In this document: positions 39,051 to 49,667 of the stretch, piece after piece
Numbering within the stretch: position 1 is the stretch's first letter
Layout: each line of letters starts with the position of its first letter
From: Glossina fuscipes
Lineage: Eukaryota; Arthropoda; Insecta; Diptera; Glossinidae
Length of the DNA: 64,000 bases
Assembly (NCBI RefSeq): GCF_014805625.2
Contig: NW_023998414.1
Location: 26,490,563-26,554,562, forward strand
Reading direction: 5' to 3'
Position numbers and translations under genes: made by a program
Notes under the pieces: generated by a model
The model's database searches: none
Told to the model about the DNA's origin: nothing
The model's input: only the letters and a program-made list of their open reading frames with translations

Positions 39051-41395
39051 GGGGATATGAAAAGTTAATGGTCTTTAGGATAATTTGCATGCCACAGAAA
39101 AAAGGGGGCGAACAATTTAACATAATTCGTTTCGGTAAATAAAATAATCCCTTTTTCTTGTTTTTGTTTATTTTCAACAAATTTGCTTTGTTTTTTTTTC
39201 TTTTTTTTTTTTTTTTTTTCTTTTTTTTTTTTTCTCCTCTTCTCGCAGTGATTATCTCGATGTGTTGGTTTGCGGGCACTGTGGTCGGTTTCTTGCCGCT
39301 TTTCGGCTGGCATGCCGTTCAAGATGAACAAAACCATGCTTGCTTGTTTGTGGAAGTAATGGACTATAACTATTTGGTGTTTTTATATGTCGCGACCATA
39401 ATAACGCCGGCTTTACTAATGTTGGCCTTTTACGCTCACATCTATAAAGTGATTATCAAACAGGTAAAATTCTATGCATAAGCATTTCATATTTTCATTT
39501 CAATATCATTCGCATTCAAACTTAGGTGCGACAAATTGTCACTATGAATCCAAAAAGTGTTAACAATCGCGGCTCTTCTACAATTCCGGATCAAAAACAA
39601 AAGCAGCCCTCACGTTCGTGTCATGGCGGCACTATGTTACGTGTCCTGGGCGCAGCACGTAAACGTGATGTTAAAGCTACGCAAAATCTTTCAATTATAG
39701 TTTTATTCTTTATGATCTGTTGGATACCCTTATATACTATCAATTGCATTAAAGCTTTCTGCCCGAATTGCGATGTTCATCCCAAGTTAACTTTATTCTG
39801 CATTATATTATCCCATTTGAATTCGGCCGTTAATCCTGTACTCTATGCTTATCATTTGAAGGATTTCCGTTTGGCATTGAAAAATCTAATATTAAAAATA
39901 CTAGGCATAGAAGTTGAACAACCCATGGATACAATACATCGCTATTCGTTGGCCAGTCAGCATAGGTTGCAATCGTTAGATGTTAGTGGCCGTAATACCC
40001 AGACCCGAATTTATATAGGTGAGTATAGGTAAAAAGGATTTATCAATCCAATAAAATTTTTTTTTATGTTTACTAGACTCGCCTGTGTGGTTGCGACAGC
40101 AACAAGAACAAGCTTTAAAAAATTCACAATTGGTTAAAAGAATGACACCCTGTCTTAATAATATATCACAACAAACGGTAGCAGTGGCCGTGGCTTCGGT
40201 TACCTCAGATATAGAAAAACAAATGTGGAATATTATGGAAGTGTCAAGCAATGCCGAAATCAATGACACCGACTTGCCGTCAACTCCTAAAGGTCATCGT
40301 GTAAATGCCAGCATAAGTGCAGGCTGCAACAGTCACTATTCATATGAGAATCACAATTTCAGCTCCAGTGCCGACGATTCAGAATTTGAAGAAGTTTTCT
40401 TACCCCAAAGCCATGACGCTAAACAATTTACTCAGGCCATACATTCTCATAGCGATTACGAGATAATTAATAAAAATAATCGACAAAACTCGTGCACTAA
40501 AATTCAATATGTTACACCGCCTCTAACACCTAAACAGATACAGCAAGTGCATGAAAATCGTGCGAATCCTATACAAAACTCATTTGCTTCATCATCATCA
40601 TCTTCGTCGAATGGTTATTCCTCAATATTCATAATTGATTCCGATTGTAAACCGATTTCTCCCGGTCATAAGCCAAAATTCAAGGCATCCTCGAAATCGT
40701 TTAACAAATCAATTAACTTGAACTCGAAAAAATCTCTAAGGCATTCATGTTCCTGGACAAGTGATAACTCTTGTACCGCATCCAAAGACGCACTACAAAT
40801 TGCCGTACCTAATTACAAATCAACGGACGTATCGCCACCACCGCCACCACCACTTTCTTCGCATTCGAATAGCAGTCGTAGTTCATTAAGTGCTGTTTTA
40901 GGTTTTAGTAGCAATCCAAGTCCTTCGCTGAGCACCGAACTTTCTTTAATTTGCAATAGTCATCATGTAAATCAAACAAACAATAACAACAATAGTAACA
41001 GCAATAGCAATAGCAAAAATAATAATAACAACGGCAGCACTAATAATAGCAGTAATCATAACCTCAATTATTATACATTTCATTATCCACAAAGCTCGAC
41101 AAAATTTAGTCCGTTCAAAGCGATTAACAATTTGTTATTGCCACCGATTGTCCGGCATTCTAGTCTATTTCAATTGTTTCATAATTCGAATGGCCATCTA
41201 AACGAGACGTCATCCTCCAATTCAAATAATTCAACATCAACAACAATTGCCGCCCAATCAATGACTGATAGCAGTAACAAAAGTCAATCGGAAACGAATC
41301 ATATCATTGATTCCATATCCGCTATAAATGCCGATCTAATTGAATCATCCACTGCTATGCAAATCCATTCAATCGATAGTCAAATTGTAAAATAA
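35828..41395 (+). CDS. AdoR: Adenosine receptor (class A GPCR), four coding exons
   Basis: G-protein-coupled receptor for extracellular adenosine in the plasma membrane; the fly receptor is known to signal through cAMP. Exons: 35828-36323, 39249-39463, 39526-40018, 40077-41395 (phases 1, 0, 1), giving about 840 residues. Visible marks: TM1 GNLMV around residue 67, LAMAD (D95) in TM2, Cys120 paired with Cys197 in the second loop, DRY at 144-146, CWIP at 302-305 in TM6, and SHLNSAVNPVLYAY at 333-346. The His in that TM7 stretch is typical of adenosine receptors. The cytoplasmic tail of some 490 residues is low-complexity (Ser, Asn and Pro runs). The ATG at 35828 is the first in frame; the ATG at 35855 is an alternative that loses nine residues. 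The TM core closely resembles my memory of Drosophila AdoR; tail lengths vary among flies. Confidence 0.95.
36324..39248 (+). other. AdoR first coding intron (2.9 kb)
   Basis: Donor GTAAGT at 36324. The acceptor CTTCTCGCAG follows an exceptionally long, almost pure pyrimidine tract at 39188-39240. The intron carries a CAGACAGACAGACGG-rich patch (36700-36860), a candidate SINE (37970-38218), (TA)n at 39028-39050 and T runs at 37039-37060. The other introns of this gene are 58 and 62 nt, so this one has been expanded by repeats. Confidence 0.85.
37970..38218 (+). mobile_element. Candidate tRNA-derived SINE
   Basis: TAGGTGAGTAGA (37977-37988) resembles a Pol III A-box with two mismatches. GGTTCAAATCTC (38023-38034) is close to the B-box GGTTCGANTCC. 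Their 46-bp spacing is tRNA-like. The sequence then runs about 180 bp to a TTTAAAAAAAAAA tail at about 38206-38218. It sits in an intron in the same orientation as the gene. Boundaries and target-site duplications are not certain. Confidence 0.45.
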
Positions 41396-42030
41396 TTCTT
41401 AAACAAAAAAACAAAAAAAAAAAAAAAAAAATTCAAAAATACTCTAAATTTAAATTTTAAGTAAATATTTTATAGATTCGATTTATGTTTATATTCATTA
41501 GAAAGTTGTTAGAATATTGTTGTTAAGAAAAGAGCAAAAAAAAAAGAGAAAAACAAAAAAAAAATCCAATCTTTAGAATATTTTTGGGCAAAAAAAAAAA
41601 AAAAAAAAAAAATGAAATAAAAGCAAGTCTTCGTTAACAAGTAAATGTTCGTTAGTTAATGTTGTTAACTCAATGTCTTGATCAGATTCGAAAGCCTTTC
41701 GAACTTAAATATTTACATCTTATGTATTATATACACACAGACATAATTTCTTTTGATGTCATATATGTCTTGCGCAGAAATTGTTAAATCTTTTATGATT
41801 AACTTTAGTTTATACATACATACACACATACATACATACATACATATATAGTATGAAATATAAAAAGTATTTATTCAATATAATATATGTTCAATAGATT
41901 CCTTCAACCATTACCAACGAATGCAAATATATATTATATTATGTGTGTCGTATGATGTATTTGTATAGTAAAATATGTTATGTATTTAAATTATTATTAA
42001 ATTTAGTGCAAATTTTAAAGTTTTAATAAA
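41396..42030 (+). terminator. AdoR: AdoR 3' UTR with poly(A) signals
   Basis: After the stop codon come A-rich tracts at 41406-41430 and 41591-41612. AATAAA occurs at 41616-41621 and again at 42025-42030. The downstream signal, followed by a T-rich stretch, is the more likely main site. The UTR also contains TACATACA microsatellite sequence near 41815-41845. Confidence 0.55.
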
Positions 42031-42104
42031 ACTTTTTGAAAATAATTTCATTATTTCAATCAGCCGATATTTAACATAATATATCAGCATTAAATTTTAA
42101 TATT

Positions 42105-42416
42105 AGGTTCAAGGAATGCGTCAAAATGATGCCGCCGATGACGAATTTTATACCAGTTATTCTGCTACAGTTTATGAGTAGTGAGCAAGGGAACACTTCT
42201 TTATAGCTTTTGAAAAACAGAGGTGTTCTCAGTTTACGTGGTGCTGTGGACGTGTCCTTTGACCGATTTCGCCTACGCGCAGGAACTTCCACTTCCCCTG
42301 TTTCTGCCCAGTTTGAGGTAGATAGCTTCAGTTTTGCGGCCAGGCGAGTGCCAACAGCACACACCACATAAACGGACAGACATGGTTAAATCAACTCAGA
42401 ATTTCACGCTAATCAA

Positions 42417-42440
<24 letters not shown>
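42105..42440 (+). repeat. Dispersed repeat family A, right-half copy
   Basis: Starts within the element (TTTATGAGTAGTGAGCAAG), then AAAACAGAGGTGTTCTCAG, GTGGACGTGTCCTTTGACCG, GCGGCCAGGCGAGTG and ACGGACAGACATGG. It ends in a TA run. It lies between the 3' ends of AdoR and Dna2. Confidence 0.7.
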
Positions 42441-42450
<10 letters not shown>

Positions 42451-42959
42451 TCATCATATATCATCTAAAGTTTTCTTTTGGTTGCTACATGCATTATGGG
42501 AAAAAACAAAATGGGTATATGCCCATCTTACAGTGGTGAGTATAAAAAAGCAAAGCCAATGATGCTGAACGCAGTCGACACCTAAAAATAGTCGGTTTAC
42601 ATTTTTCATCTTCATCTATCCATCTATTAATGAACAATTCATATGTAAGATAAATGATTTACGCCTATGCACAAACAAGAGTATAATAATAAATATTAGT
42701 TATTATTATTTGTTAATTCAATATCCTATATAGTGTTGAAGTACAAGTACTATGAACATGTGAGTTGGTAAACTTAACCTAGCTTTCGTTAAGCAAAAAA
42801 TAAAGAAAGAAACGATAGCGAAAATGAAAAACTTAGGTTACGAAACTTGTGCTAAGTGTGTCCGTGTATGTGTATGAGAGTCTTAGAGTAATATTTTAGG
42901 AGAATTGGTGATTGCTAGACGCAGTTTTATGCCATAGATTCCAATTGATTTGGAGGACA

Positions 42960-43008
<49 letters not shown>

Positions 43009-43305
43009 AATGTTGTTAAAAATTATTCTTCACAAATGATAACTTGATTCTAGTTGATAGTTGCAACAATATAAATCTTCCTCAATCACGGATTCAAAAA
43101 ATTCTATGATTGAATAATTCACATAAGTACTTCCGCCGAAAGACTATAACCGTATGTACATTTATAGTTTAGAACAAGTGAAAAAAATTAATGATTTTAT
43201 AAAAGAAAAAGATGCTTTTTATTTAAGATCCGATGCATATATAATTAGCTAAAAAAAAAAATAAAAAAAATGATAAAATTACGATACATGCAAAAACTTA
43301 AATGT
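42441..43305. other. Spacer between the convergent AdoR and Dna2 genes
   Basis: Contains a (TA)n microsatellite of about 40 bp at 42962-43010. A minus-strand AATAAA lies at 43218-43223, about 85 nt after the Dna2 stop, and is the likely Dna2 poly(A) signal. Confidence 0.55.
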
Positions 43306-46300
43306 TTATGATGCCTTAACTACTAAGGATAGATTATCTAATAATGGCTGCCATTGAAAATCGTATTTGCCATTTTGCAAAGCGATTTTGCATAGACTCG
43401 GAATATGGCCGAGTAAAGTTTTGAAGGGACTATATTGTTGGACGCAAGCCGCGTCACCCACTATAATGAGCTTATGCTTAGCACGAGTTATTGCTACAGT
43501 AAGGCGACGTTTGTCTTCAAGTATCTCAGAATCACGTGAACGTTGTCCGCAACAGCCAGTGCGCGAGCAAGAATAAATTACAATATCCTTATCCCGGCCT
43601 TGATATTGATCGACCGTATTTACTTCTATTCCATTGATATTTAAACATTTTCCACTATGCCTCTTATGATACTCATGATGTTCTTGACTTAATCTGCGTA
43701 AAAGTTCGACTTGAGCTCTGTACGGTGCTATAACGCCTATACGATCGGAATCATAGCCAACAGTTAAAAGTTTTTCTATAAGGCAAGTAACCACAGCCGC
43801 TTCACAGTAATTGGTATATTTCGATAATCTTTTGCTTGTCGCCTGTGATTTCGTTTCAAATGTTTCTGTCTCTGAGTTTTCATTTTCAGGAAAAGTTTGT
43901 TCGATACCCGAGCAAATTTGTACAAGTTTATTTTGAGCGTAATCTAAGGAACGTTGCGAACAATCGTTTGTGTCTAAGAAGACAACAGATTGATCGATAT
44001 GAGTTTGTAATGCCCGTTGTAGCCATCTCTCAGGCACTAGCTCGTTAGGTATGGAAATTTTCATGTTTGCGTTTTTTATATCATCAGTGGCGCATTGCAA
44101 GTTTCCTTTATAAGTTAAAGTATTTGCCAATCGGGATATGACTTTATTCATGCGATATTGTAGTGTTAAAACGGACGTGGCCTCTGCACAGTCGAGACGT
44201 TGAAAAAGGGACTCTTCAGCACCGTTCTGACGAGCTTCTAAAGAACGTACCAAGGGCGGCAATTGATCCGGATCTCCCACCAAAATGAAACGGTCGCAAA
44301 AATACAACGGTCTCAATACTGTCGGCTGCATAACCTGCGTAGCTTCATCGACTATGCAAAAATCGAAACGTCTATGCAAAAATATTGAATGAGATGTACC
44401 CAAACAGGAAACACCTATTATATTAAAGGAATTATATGCCTTAGATAAATCGGTTTCAGTACGACAATTGGCTAATACATGCGTTTCACTAAATTCCTGC
44501 AGTAACGGATTGATACGAGCCGCAGAGCCCAAACGTAAGAATCGAACGTTAAACGATTTCAAGCGTAGAAGTATATTATCAACAGCCATATGGGTATGAC
44601 TTGTAACAATTACCGATTTTCCCATTATATCTAACAGACGTATTATGGCGACTAGGGTTTGAGTTTTACCTGAAAGTATATTCTAAATTGTCAAGTAAGT
44701 GAAAAATTTGTAATGATTAAAGTTGCAATACCTGTCCCTGGCAAGCCTTTAATAAGCATAAAACTTTGGGCAGTTAAAGCCTTCAACACAGCCTTTCTTT
44801 GCACGGAATTTAAAGGTTTCATGATTTCCGCCCCCTTTGTTGCGACAATCTTAGGCAATGTTTTAACAAAATCGGGCTTCTGACGATCTATTATAAATTG
44901 GCGTAATTGGCGAGATCTTTCCGTATTATCCAACATCAAAGACAAATTAGTTAAATTAAATGCATTTCCAACTTGAGACTCGTACTTGTCAATTATGAAT
45001 TTACAGTCAGCGTAATTTTGTAGCAAATTGCGCTCCAAGCTGACAGCAATATGATCAGGTGTTAAATCCACTATTAAGCCAGATGCGACGGCCAAACATT
45101 TTGTCGTAGATACTATAACATATTCGCCAACAGAAAACTGAAAAGGAAACTTGCAATACATACAAATGTCGTTTTTAATTTATTTTTCCGATCCCTTACA
45201 CCGCTTATCATTAAATCCCAATTACTGTTCGAAAGAGTTTGCTCCACTTTCTTTACGTTGAATTGATGTATGAAACGCGACCCGTCACTTTTGATTTCCC
45301 TTGATGATAATACCAAATTGCATACAGCTCTCCCAAGTTCTTCTCTTTCATCGGGCGTTTGCGTCCATAAAGCTGCCGTAACATTGGTTTTTCGAGACTC
45401 TTGCTCTTCCATTATTAATAAATGACACCATTTCATAAAATAATCATAATCGCCAACATTTAAATGGCCTGTACTGTCTTTCATCACTTTTCTCAACTCA
45501 TGGTGAGTGCTTAGCATCATATCTGGATCGGTTTGCGCAAATGTGCAACATAGTGTATTATACGGACATTTAGCGCAAGCGGTGGGATGTGAAATGGGCT
45601 CCGGCAGTTCGAATGGTTGCTCATACTTGCCAATAGAAATTTCCGATTGTTTTTCCCTTTTTAAATGACGCGAAGACAAAGTCAGATATCGACTTAAATC
45701 ATTACGCAGCGCGATAAGATCTCTTTGCTCATTTCTAGATCCTGTAATCTCACGCATTACACATTCTCTTAAATATAAAAGCAAACCAGACTGCGTAGGC
45801 TTTCCAATAGCTGTAAGCATCATCTGATAAAGTATAATCTGACCTTTGTGCTCCATGGAGAAACTAGCTCTGCCAGTTTTCAATTCCAAAGGCAAGACCA
45901 AAGATTTCCCTTGATTTCCACTAAGAGCATGTGCTTTACGTACACGCGCAGAAACATCAATTTTCCCTTTAAGCCCCAATTGTGGCACCCATAAATTCTG
46001 TTCAATATCTTCAATATCACATATATGGCCTTGGAAGTTTTCTGCCTGCATAGGTAGAGACGAAGACGTCTCTCTCGGCCGAATGTACTGCTGCAAGAAG
46101 TTATGAATGGTAGGTACGAATTGTAAGATTTCAGGGAGAACATCTCCTTTCTTTAATTGACTGCTATAAAGCATAAATGCTGTATCAGAAGAGTTCAGCA
46201 AATCTTCTGCTATTTTGTTAATTTGTCCAAGATTAATGATTGCGGGTAGGCTTAAGACGATTTGTAACAACTCATGAACTAACGACCCTACAACCATCTA

Positions 46301-46960
46301 GGGAAATATAAAAATTTAATAAAATAAGACAAAGAGCTTGTAAGAAAGAGGATCACTTGCAATTTTACTATTAGCATCAATACCACGAAATCGGTCTTGC
46401 AAAACGGCTTTTCGTCGGCAAAATAGCGAGCCCACGACGGTAGTAGCTGGTATTAGTACATCCGGATTTACAACACAAATTCCTTCATCTTTGTCAACAT
46501 AAAAGCTATTCAATTGATTATCCCACTTTGCTTTAAGAGATACTATATCACCCTCGTCTATTTCCGCAGTACTCCAAGGTCCTCTTAAATGACAAGTTGC
46601 CTGCAAATCCTCCATCACATTGATATTGTCTTTGTTTTCACTGCAAACATAGCTCGATTGTGTAGACTTTACCCTAACTATTAAAGCGCAAGTTTTTCGA
46701 TCCCTTTGAATTTCTTCTACAACGCATCTTTGCCATTTAGTTAAGTCCAACTTCGTGAAGTTTATTTGCTCTTTTGACGTATCCAAACCAACAAAATCGA
46801 AATCATTCTCATCATCAAACAGAAAGTCATAATTATCTGAATATGTCTTCATTTCTCCTTCTTGTTTCGATTCCGGAGACTCTTGAAGTTTAATTTTTTT
46901 TGCTCTGTCTTCATTTTGGTGTCCCAAGGGTGATGACATAGTTCGTTTAATAATATCCAT
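43306..46960 (-). CDS. Dna2: DNA replication helicase/nuclease DNA2, four exons
   Basis: Nuclear nuclease-helicase that trims long Okazaki flaps and resects double-strand breaks. Exons on the minus strand: 46960-46361, 46297-45200, 45137-44732, 44669-43306, giving about 1155 residues. The nuclease domain carries H208 (GSLVHE), D314 (GKID), E338 and K340 (LELK) and Q353. Cluster cysteines are C181 (SLFC), then C441, C444 and C450 in CAKCPYNTLC, the 4Fe-4S ligand pattern of the family. The superfamily-1 helicase has Walker A GLPGTGKT (split by intron 3, Lys703), IVDEATQ near 809, GDPDQLPP near 834-841, LQYRMN, VDQYQGRD and VAITRAKHK. The order nuclease then helicase is that of DNA2. The first intron starts with GC rather than GT. 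All key residues are present, so the protein should be active. Confidence 0.95.
46298..46360 (-). other. Dna2: GC-AG intron in Dna2 (63 nt)
   Basis: The conserved reading ...GIDANSKI | MVVGSLVHEL... requires a phase-0 junction. The only fit is exon end AAAATT, donor GCAAGT, acceptor CCCTAG, exon start ATGGTT. GCAAGT is the standard hexamer of GC-AG introns. The GT in the overlapping AAGTGA would put the next exon out of frame. Confidence 0.75.
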
Positions 46961-47846
46961 TATTTTTTATAATTTTTCGAACAGCGCGACAATTGTTTAA
47001 AAATGATAATTAATCGAAGATCACTAAAAAAAAAAATTTTAGCGGAAAATATGAAGATGCCAGATATTAAAATAAATATTACTACTTGTGAAGTTGCTGT
47101 GTAGAGTGACTGAGAAACAATTAATTTTTTTTATGATCAAGTCCTCACTACCGCGAAAAAAAGAGGAAATCATACGATTTATGAGGTTTTTTATGTGAGC
47201 AAAACATTTTATGTTGAAATGATTCCATTCAAAACTATGAAAATGATTGATTTCGTGATAATATAAGTAAAATTTTTTTTTTCTTTACTTGAAAAACATT
47301 ACTAAACTTATTTAGCTTGGTATTATTAGAGGACTGTCAGGAATATATATTTTTTTTTTTTTTGGTATGTTGAAAGGAATATTTTTTACAACATCGTTTT
47401 CTGCACAATTGGGTTATATGGACAGAGGAATCCATTTCAAAATATTTACATATATTTTTTTTATATAATCGGACATTATTATTACATTTGCTATAATTTC
47501 ATTGTTTTTTATTTAGGGGATATATTTGTTGCTTTGTCTAAGTTGTCAATGCTTTAAAATACGACAAAGGTAGTTTTAATGCCTGTGCCCAAAAACAAAT
47601 ATACACGGTATCAGTATTTTACAACAGCAAGACGTAGAAAGTCGAACAAAAAACTGATTTTTTTGTACAGGGTTGTTACTCAATATAAGAATCAACCCCT
47701 GTTGATTTACTGAATTAAAGTTAACATTAATAAGAAGCAGAGACTTGGTTTTAATAAAAATTCACGTGCATATCAAAATAGTAACATAGCTGAAATTAAG
47801 AAGAGTAATTGTAATTGCTATCCTTTTTTTTAAATAATTAAAAAAG
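46961..47846. promoter_or_regulatory. Shared upstream region of divergent Dna2 and RRP9
   Basis: The 886 bp between the two start codons must hold both promoters and 5' UTRs. It has several T tracts (for example 47349-47362). I see no clear TATA box or named fly promoter element. Confidence 0.4.
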
Positions 47847-49522
47847 ATGTCTTCGTCATTTTTCTTAAAGAAGGAATCTAAAATTAATAAAAAACGGAAG
47901 GTAAATATAGCAAAACTGTAATTGAGAAAAGCAAAATTCTTGTAATAGTGCTTTAATACCAATTAGCAGACACTAGAAGTTAAAAAAGCGGGGAAGTTAT
48001 CTAAGAAATTTAGTAATGAAGCTAAGGTTTCTAGCAGTAAAGATGATGAGGAAATTGCCAGTGATGATGAGTATCCTAGTGGCAATGAAGCTATTGGTAA
48101 TAATAACAATTTAACGTTTTCCTCTGATGAAGCTGAGGAAGAAACGCCCCAGGATAAACGCTTGCGTTTGGCCAAACAATATCTCGAAGAAATTGAAAAA
48201 CAAGAATTGGAAAAAGCAAAAGACCGTCAACTGCACGATCAAGTCTCACAAAGACTACAAACCGAATATCTGGATAGTGTGGGGAAGTTGAGAAAGAATA
48301 TCGCTGCTAGTATATATGGCTACGATGTCGAAAATGTTGTTAAACTAAAGCACAAAAAACAACACCTCACCTTATGCTCCTTGGCATTAGCGCCCGACGG
48401 GCAAATTCTATTTTCCGGCGGTAAAACCCAATATGTGCTAAAATGGAATTTGAAAAATAATCGCGTAGTGGGAATGTTCAATGTAGAACCCTATAATGAG
48501 GATATTAACAAAGGCGTACTAAAAAGACGTTCACATGTAATAGCTATGTGCATAAGTAGCGATATGCGTTACTTGGCTTTGGCTGATAATGGCAAAACGA
48601 TACAAATTTGGTGTCCCAAGGAATTAAAGCATTTGAAAACATTTCATGGTCACAGAGATGTTGTAACCTGTTTGGTGTTTCGCAAAGATACACATGAATT
48701 ATACTCAGGATCAAATGACCGTTCTGTCAAAATATGGTCACTAGATGAAATGGCTTATGTGGAGAGTTTGTAAGTAGATTAAGCGATATTAAAAAAAAGG
48801 CATATATTAAAATATACAACTGCAGATTTGGCCATCAAGCCGGCGTCACTGGTATAGACGCTTTAACACGTGAACGTGCTATTAGTTCAGGCGGACCCGA
48901 TTGTTCTTTGCGTATTTGGAAAATAACTGAAGAGTCCCAGTTGGTATACAACGGCCACCAAGATCGTATTGAATCCGTTAAATTTTTGAATGATGAAAAC
49001 TTCATATCGTCAGGAATGGATGGGTAAGCTTAAACGCTGTTTTACATAGAAAATCTTAACGAAACTTAAAATGAACGTTTAGTTCCCTTTGTCTTTGGTC
49101 GGCGTTAAAGAAAAAATCCCTTCACACCGAATTCCTGAGTCATGGCCAACAAGCAAACGGTGACGCGAATTGGCTAACGGCCATAGCCTGCGTAGTTAAT
49201 ACCGACTTAATAGCCTCAGGTACGTCTCAAGTTAACATTGGAATTTCTGGAAATTCATTTTTCAACATTTAAAGGTTCTTGTGATGGATTTATACGATTA
49301 TGGCAGGCCTCCGATCATTATCGGAAATTAAAACAAATACTCAAAATACCCGTCGAAGGTTTTGTCAACTCCTTGACTTTTAATCAGGAAGGTACAAGAC
49401 TATTCGCTGCGCTAGGTCAAGAGCATCGTCTCGGTCGTTGGCTGCGTCTAGCTGAAGGAAAAAATCAAATTGTTATCATCGATCTGCTACGGAATCAAAC
49501 CAGAAAAGATGGGAATAAATAA
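47847..49522 (+). CDS. RRP9: U3 snoRNP protein RRP9 / U3-55K, WD40, five exons
   Basis: Nucleolar WD40 protein that binds the box B/C motif of U3 snoRNA and helps the U3 particle cleave pre-rRNA for 18S production. Exons: 47847-47900 (18 codons), 47970-48769, 48826-49023, 49083-49219, 49275-49522; joined length about 478 residues, close to the usual 475. The N-terminus is Lys-rich then acidic/Ser-rich, followed by the family helix RLAKQYLEEIEKQE around residues 82-95. WD repeats include LFGHQAGVTGID, SLRIWKI, FIRLWQA and GQEHRLGRW near the end, the last diagnostic of RRP9. Introns are 55-69 nt with ordinary GT-AG ends. It is convergent with HPS1, whose stop lies 145 bp away. The tiny first exon is needed for a methionine start. 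Confidence 0.9.
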
Positions 49523-49667
49523 ATTTTATTTATTGTTAAGTTTCATTAACAATGCAAAGCCTTAGAATTATTCTTAAAGTAAAATAAATAATTTTTATAT
49601 ATTTAAATTTAAAAAAAAAAAAAACTATTTATGGCATTGCGATACTTATAGATATGGTGTTGTCTAC
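49523..49667. terminator. Shared 3' region of RRP9 (+) and HPS1 (-)
   Basis: Plus AATAAA copies overlap the RRP9 stop (49514-49523) and recur at 49583-49588. Minus AATAAA copies lie at 49525-49534. With only 145 bp between the stops, the two transcripts probably overlap at their 3' ends. Confidence 0.55.

Noticed and set aside
43367..44048. Plus-strand frames opposite Dna2
   Set aside because: They are antisense shadows of the helicase exon. The same holds for frames opposite HPS1 (50342-50699), AdoR and Ciao1.
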